Of a stretch of DNA of 23,311 nucleotides, positions 21,341-23,311 are shown piece by piece. The stretch covers positions 1 to 23,311 of the IMG/VR virus record IMGVR_UViG_3300034279_000230, one strand, 5' to 3'. Every line of letters begins with the position of its first letter. Position 1 is the stretch's first letter. Under the pieces are notes generated by a model. The model made no database searches. It was not told the origin of the DNA and worked only from the letters and a program-made list of their open reading frames with translations. The position numbers and the translations under genes were made by a program. The stretch comes from a virus.

Positions 21341-22346
21341 GGAACGCTCCGATCACTTCTGCGGCCGCCTGCGGGACGATGGCATTGCCGTAGGCGCGCA
21401 GGCGTCCCACTCGGGCGGGAACCCCATGAGCCAGCAAACAAACTCCGGGTTTAACGCGCCGGGCTTTTCCGTCTGCTCCTGCAATCCAGTCACATTCTCC
21501 CCAAGCCCCAGCGCGTCGGTTGCTTCCGTCGTGAGAGATTTCTGCGAGCCCTTCGCATCCCCCATCCTGCGCTGGTAGCCAAGCCGCGCTTCGTGCGCCA
21601 TCGGCGTTGGCCACATTGCCAAAGACACTGTGTCGTTCAAATTCGACATCCCGTGGCCCTGCGCTTTCTTCGCAGCAATGTACTCCGGCGTGTGCGCCGG
21701 AAAGTGATCTCTCGCCGTTGGCGTCGGCCACATCGCCTTCGCTACCTGCGAAAGATCGACCTGTATCTTCTTGCCCTTGTGGTAAGGGGTATTGCCCCGC
21801 CACTCGTCCGCGTGCGCTATCGAACGCCCGCCGTTCGGCAGTGTTGGCGTCGGCCACAAACCAGAGGCGATCTCTTCGATGGGGCGCATCGACGGCACAA
21901 GCCGGAACAACGGCCGCCCCGCAGGCGTAGCCGACGCCTTCCAAGTCAGCACACACTCCGTCGAGCCAATCCTTTCCAACCGCTGCCGCAACCTGTTCTC
22001 CCATGAGGACAGGGGGCCGACAGGCGCGGATAAGCTCAAAGAAGACGGGCCAGAGGTGGCGCTCGTCTTCCTGCGCTTTACCTTTTCCGGCGACGGAGAA
22101 GGGCTGGCAGGGGGCGCTGCCCGTCCACAGAGGCCGTTCGTCGGGCCAGCCAGCAAGGCGGGCGGCGTAGGCCCAGCCGCCGATCCCGGCGAAGAAGTGG
22201 CACTGGGCGTACCCGCGCAAGTCCTCTGGAGCCACGTCGCAAATAGACCGTTCATCTACATCCCCCTCCGGTATCAGCCCCTTGGCTATCAGGTTGCGCA
22301 GCCATTGGGCTGCGTAGGCGTCGATTTCGTTATAGTACGCATCCAC
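21324..22346 (-). CDS. C5-cytosine DNA methyltransferase (Dcm type)
   Basis: 340 residues from GTG at 22346, chosen because GAGGGG lies 8 nt upstream and the family block VDAYYNEIDAYAAQWLRNLI starts there; ATG at 22376 would overlap the VRR-NUC gene by 88 bp. Motif I is CHFFAGIGGW (49-58), motif IV SAPCQPFS (77-84, catalytic Cys80), motif VI GEQV (116-119, usual ENV altered to EQV), motif VIII RRDRLWFVA (157-165) and motif X RLRAYGNAIVPQAAAEVI near the end. It would transfer a methyl group to cytosine C5, probably to protect phage DNA from restriction. Between motifs VIII and X (about 21400-21870) this frame has many A-ending codons, whereas the +1 frame there looks coding; see the next entry. 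Confidence 0.85.
   Translation of the reverse strand: MDAYYNEIDAYAAQWLRNLIAKGLIPEGDVDERSICDVAPEDLRGYAQCHFFAGIGGWAYAARLAGWPDERPLWTGSAPCQPFSVAGKGKAQEDERHLWPVFFELIRACRPPVLMGEQVAAAVGKDWLDGVCADLEGVGYACGAAVVPACAVDAPHRRDRLWFVADANTAERRAFDSARGRVAGQYPLPQGQEDTGRSFAGSEGDVADANGERSLSGAHAGVHCCEESAGPRDVEFERHSVFGNVANADGARSAAWLPAQDGGCEGLAEISHDGSNRRAGAWGECDWIAGADGKARRVKPGVCLLAHGVPARVGRLRAYGNAIVPQAAAEVIGAFLDTET
21353..22255 (-). CDS. overprinted 300-codon ORF inside the methyltransferase gene
   Basis: Same strand, +1 frame relative to the methyltransferase. ATG at 22255 has GGAGGGG 7 nt upstream. The product has ENRLRQRLERIGSTECVLTW, KASATPAGRPLFRLVPS, three spaced WPTP units (GLWPTPTLPN, AMWPTPTARD, AMWPTPMAHE) and a closing LNPEFVCWLMGFPPEWDACA. 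I remember this pattern from many phage and prophage proteins deposited as hypothetical or as cytosine methyltransferases, so it is not unique to this window. From about 22010 leftward its codons end mainly in G/C, like true genes here, while the methyltransferase frame does not. It could be a real overlapping gene, a frameshift product that supplies a target-recognition part, or a conserved shadow frame. The first 60 codons look less gene-like. Confidence 0.5.
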   Translation of the reverse strand: MNGLFATWLQRTCAGTPSATSSPGSAAGPTPPALLAGPTNGLCGRAAPPASPSPSPEKVKRRKTSATSGPSSLSLSAPVGPLSSWENRLRQRLERIGSTECVLTWKASATPAGRPLFRLVPSMRPIEEIASGLWPTPTLPNGGRSIAHADEWRGNTPYHKGKKIQVDLSQVAKAMWPTPTARDHFPAHTPEYIAAKKAQGHGMSNLNDTVSLAMWPTPMAHEARLGYQRRMGDAKGSQKSLTTEATDALGLGENVTGLQEQTEKPGALNPEFVCWLMGFPPEWDACAPTAMPSSRRRPQK

Positions 22347-22600
22347 TCGTCGATCCCCTCTGTTGTCCACAGACATGCGTAGTTCTGGTTCAGCCGCTCC
22401 ATCTCCCGCGCGAACAGGCGCTGGAGGTCGGACAGGCGGCCACCCTTGGTCTTCAGCTCTACAAACCACGTCGAGCCGTCCGGCAGGCAGGCGATTCGGT
22501 CGCTGACGCCGCGCTGGTTCGGGCTGTGGAACTTGAACGAGCGCCCGCCCATCCGTTCCACGGCCCAAACGAAATATCGTTCGATTTCGCTCTCACGCAT
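22289..22600 (-). CDS. VRR-NUC domain nuclease
   Basis: 103 residues, the whole protein being one VRR-NUC domain (PD-(D/E)XK fold). Visible motifs are ESEIERYFVWAVERMGG at the start, KFHSPNQRGVSDRIACLPDG (Gly31, Asp34), WFVELKTKGGRLSDLQ (Glu48, Lys50, Gln60), with the D...ExK...Q pattern complete. Such proteins cut branched or flapped DNA and often sit next to SNF2 helicases in phage genomes, as here. It starts 8 bp inside the Mom-like gene (ATGCGTGA) and its end overlaps the methyltransferase start by 58 bp. Confidence 0.9.
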   Translation of the reverse strand: MRESEIERYFVWAVERMGGRSFKFHSPNQRGVSDRIACLPDGSTWFVELKTKGGRLSDLQRLFAREMERLNQNYACLWTTEGIDEWMRTITKSTPTQPNGCAT

Positions 22601-23189
22601 GGGCGTTTACCGGCGGCGGGTTAGTTTTCCAGTTTAGTTTAGGCCAAGCGCATAATTTCTCTAGCTGTTTACGATCCCGCCGTGTTCCCGTTGTCGTCCA
22701 GTATTTCACTTTTGGCTTACGTCGAACCTTGTGGGTAAACCCGTTTCGGAAAGCGTCGCGCGAATGTTTGCCTGGGGCCACGTAATCAAAACGCGGCGTT
22801 TTGCGCTCCATATCGGTCCAGCCGCTATAGTGAAAGTTGGCGGCGCGGTAGACGTATCCGGCGTGGCCTTCTGCCGTGTCGGCGTAACTGAGAATGATGC
22901 GCGGCGGCAAGAGCGCCATGCAGCGAGACAGAAACCACGTCTCTGTGTTTCGTGGGGCGGCGTCATCGACCCACAGGCGGTTAAGCTCTAGGACTATTTG
23001 AGGGGCGGTGGGGCACGCGCCGATGACCATGTGGCGGCTGGCGGGCACACCAAAAGTCGCAACACCGCAAAGGTTGTCAGCGTGGAATAGTCCAAAGGCG
23101 AACGACATCGGCGGGCGGCGGCGCAGATAGTGGCGCTCCACAACAATACGGGCGGCGTCAATTTTTGATATGGGTTGGACGTGTCGCAT
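22593..23189 (-). CDS. Mom-like DNA adenine modification protein
   Basis: 198 residues. The sequence carries the blocks of the phage Mu Mom family (GNAT-like fold): VVERHYLRRRPP (16-27), CGVATFGVPASR (41-52), ELNRLWVDDAAPRNTETWFL (68-87) and SYADTAEGHAGYVYRAANFH (101-120), then SGW. Mu Mom converts adenine in DNA to a methylcarbamoyl form that blocks many restriction enzymes. The C-terminal 60 residues are strongly basic (GKHSRDAFRNGFTHKVRRKP), consistent with DNA binding. No com-like translational activator gene precedes it. It is first gene of the leftward operon; the SD is weak (AGAG) and the start is very close to a possible promoter. Confidence 0.88.
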   Translation of the reverse strand: MRHVQPISKIDAARIVVERHYLRRRPPMSFAFGLFHADNLCGVATFGVPASRHMVIGACPTAPQIVLELNRLWVDDAAPRNTETWFLSRCMALLPPRIILSYADTAEGHAGYVYRAANFHYSGWTDMERKTPRFDYVAPGKHSRDAFRNGFTHKVRRKPKVKYWTTTGTRRDRKQLEKLCAWPKLNWKTNPPPVNAHA

Positions 23190-23260
23190 AAAAAAATCTC
23201 TAGCATACCAAAATCTTTTGCGCTAGGGTCATTCTCGCAAATCAGGAAAGGGACAGGCGA
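23190..23260. promoter_or_regulatory. divergent promoter/leader region
   Basis: 71 bp between the leftward Mom-like gene and a rightward gene. On the - strand TGGTATGCT (23210-23202) is an extended -10 element (TGn-TATGCT) with no good -35 box; transcription would start about 6 nt before the Mom ATG. Short inverted arms CTAGC (23200-23204) and GCTAG (23222-23226) flank this element. On the + strand AGGAAAGGGACAGG serves the rightward gene. No clear rightward promoter was seen. Confidence 0.4.
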
Positions 23261-23311
23261 ATGGTGACGGACGCACAGTTAAAGGCTTTAGGACTAGACA
23301 CGAGAGGGGCG
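23261..23311 (+). CDS. 5' end of a rightward gene, cut off by the window
   Basis: ATG (or GTG at 23264) after an AGGAAAGGGACAGG-type SD, open for 17 codons to the window end: MVTDAQLKALGLDTRGA. Too short to assign. It diverges from the Mom operon, so it may open a rightward early or replication operon. Confidence 0.5.
   Translation, partial: MVTDAQLKALGLDTRGA

Noticed and set aside
22347-22568. Upstream extension of the methyltransferase frame
   Set aside because: Lies wholly across the VRR-NUC gene and reads as Arg/Pro-rich non-coding sequence; the family block starts at VDAYYNEID.

Overview
The window is a piece of a tailed-phage (or prophage) genome of the Salmonella phage P22 type, i.e. 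a short-tailed podovirus. It carries, in order, a P22-like portal, scaffold, coat, gp4-like head-completion protein, gp10-like tail hub protein, tail fibre and three ejection proteins, all on the + strand. The DNA is GC-rich with G/C-ending codons. The lysis genes include lipoprotein and spanin genes, so the host should be a Gram-negative bacterium. An alphaproteobacterium is my guess from remembered family resemblances, not from a direct marker. No integrase, tRNA, CRISPR array or insertion sequence was seen. Terminase and most replication genes must lie outside the window.

Layout. 1-1950: portal protein, 5' end cut off. 1947-4614: four tightly overlapping accessory or structural genes inserted between portal and scaffold, including a head-spike-type protein with two carbohydrate-binding-like modules. 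4618-4645: a near-consensus promoter with a palindrome in its spacer, then scaffold (4694) and coat (6066). HNH endonuclease genes sit on both sides of the coat gene: an antisense one before it (5417-6004) and a sense one after it (7345-7929). The second has its start codon buried in a 14-bp perfect hairpin. 7948-9079: small virion-type proteins separated by GC-rich hairpins. 9054-12970: gp4-like, gp10-like, a jelly-roll-like protein and a tail fibre. 12974-13780: an unusual cupin-SET fusion, a candidate phage lysine methyltransferase. 13782-18355: three ejection proteins. 18357-19537: lysis cassette with a membrane/coiled-coil protein, M15 endolysin, an 11-residue mature lipopeptide, a small holin and overlapping spanin genes.

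From 19491 to 23189 everything is on the - strand. Read leftward from 23189 the block encodes a Mom-like DNA modification enzyme, a VRR-NUC nuclease, a C5-cytosine methyltransferase with a second 300-codon reading frame overprinted on it, a SNF2-type helicase, and two small proteins joined through a duplicated gene junction. A divergent region (23190-23260) separates it from a rightward gene cut off by the window end.

The + strand genes form the late module: build the head, package, attach the tail, eject DNA, lyse. The - strand genes look like an early DNA-handling and DNA-modification module. The most interesting points are the dual-coding methyltransferase locus, the cupin-SET fusion, the hairpin-locked HNH gene with its insertion scar and possible co-conversion tract, and the duplicated SDIAxEELRN junction.
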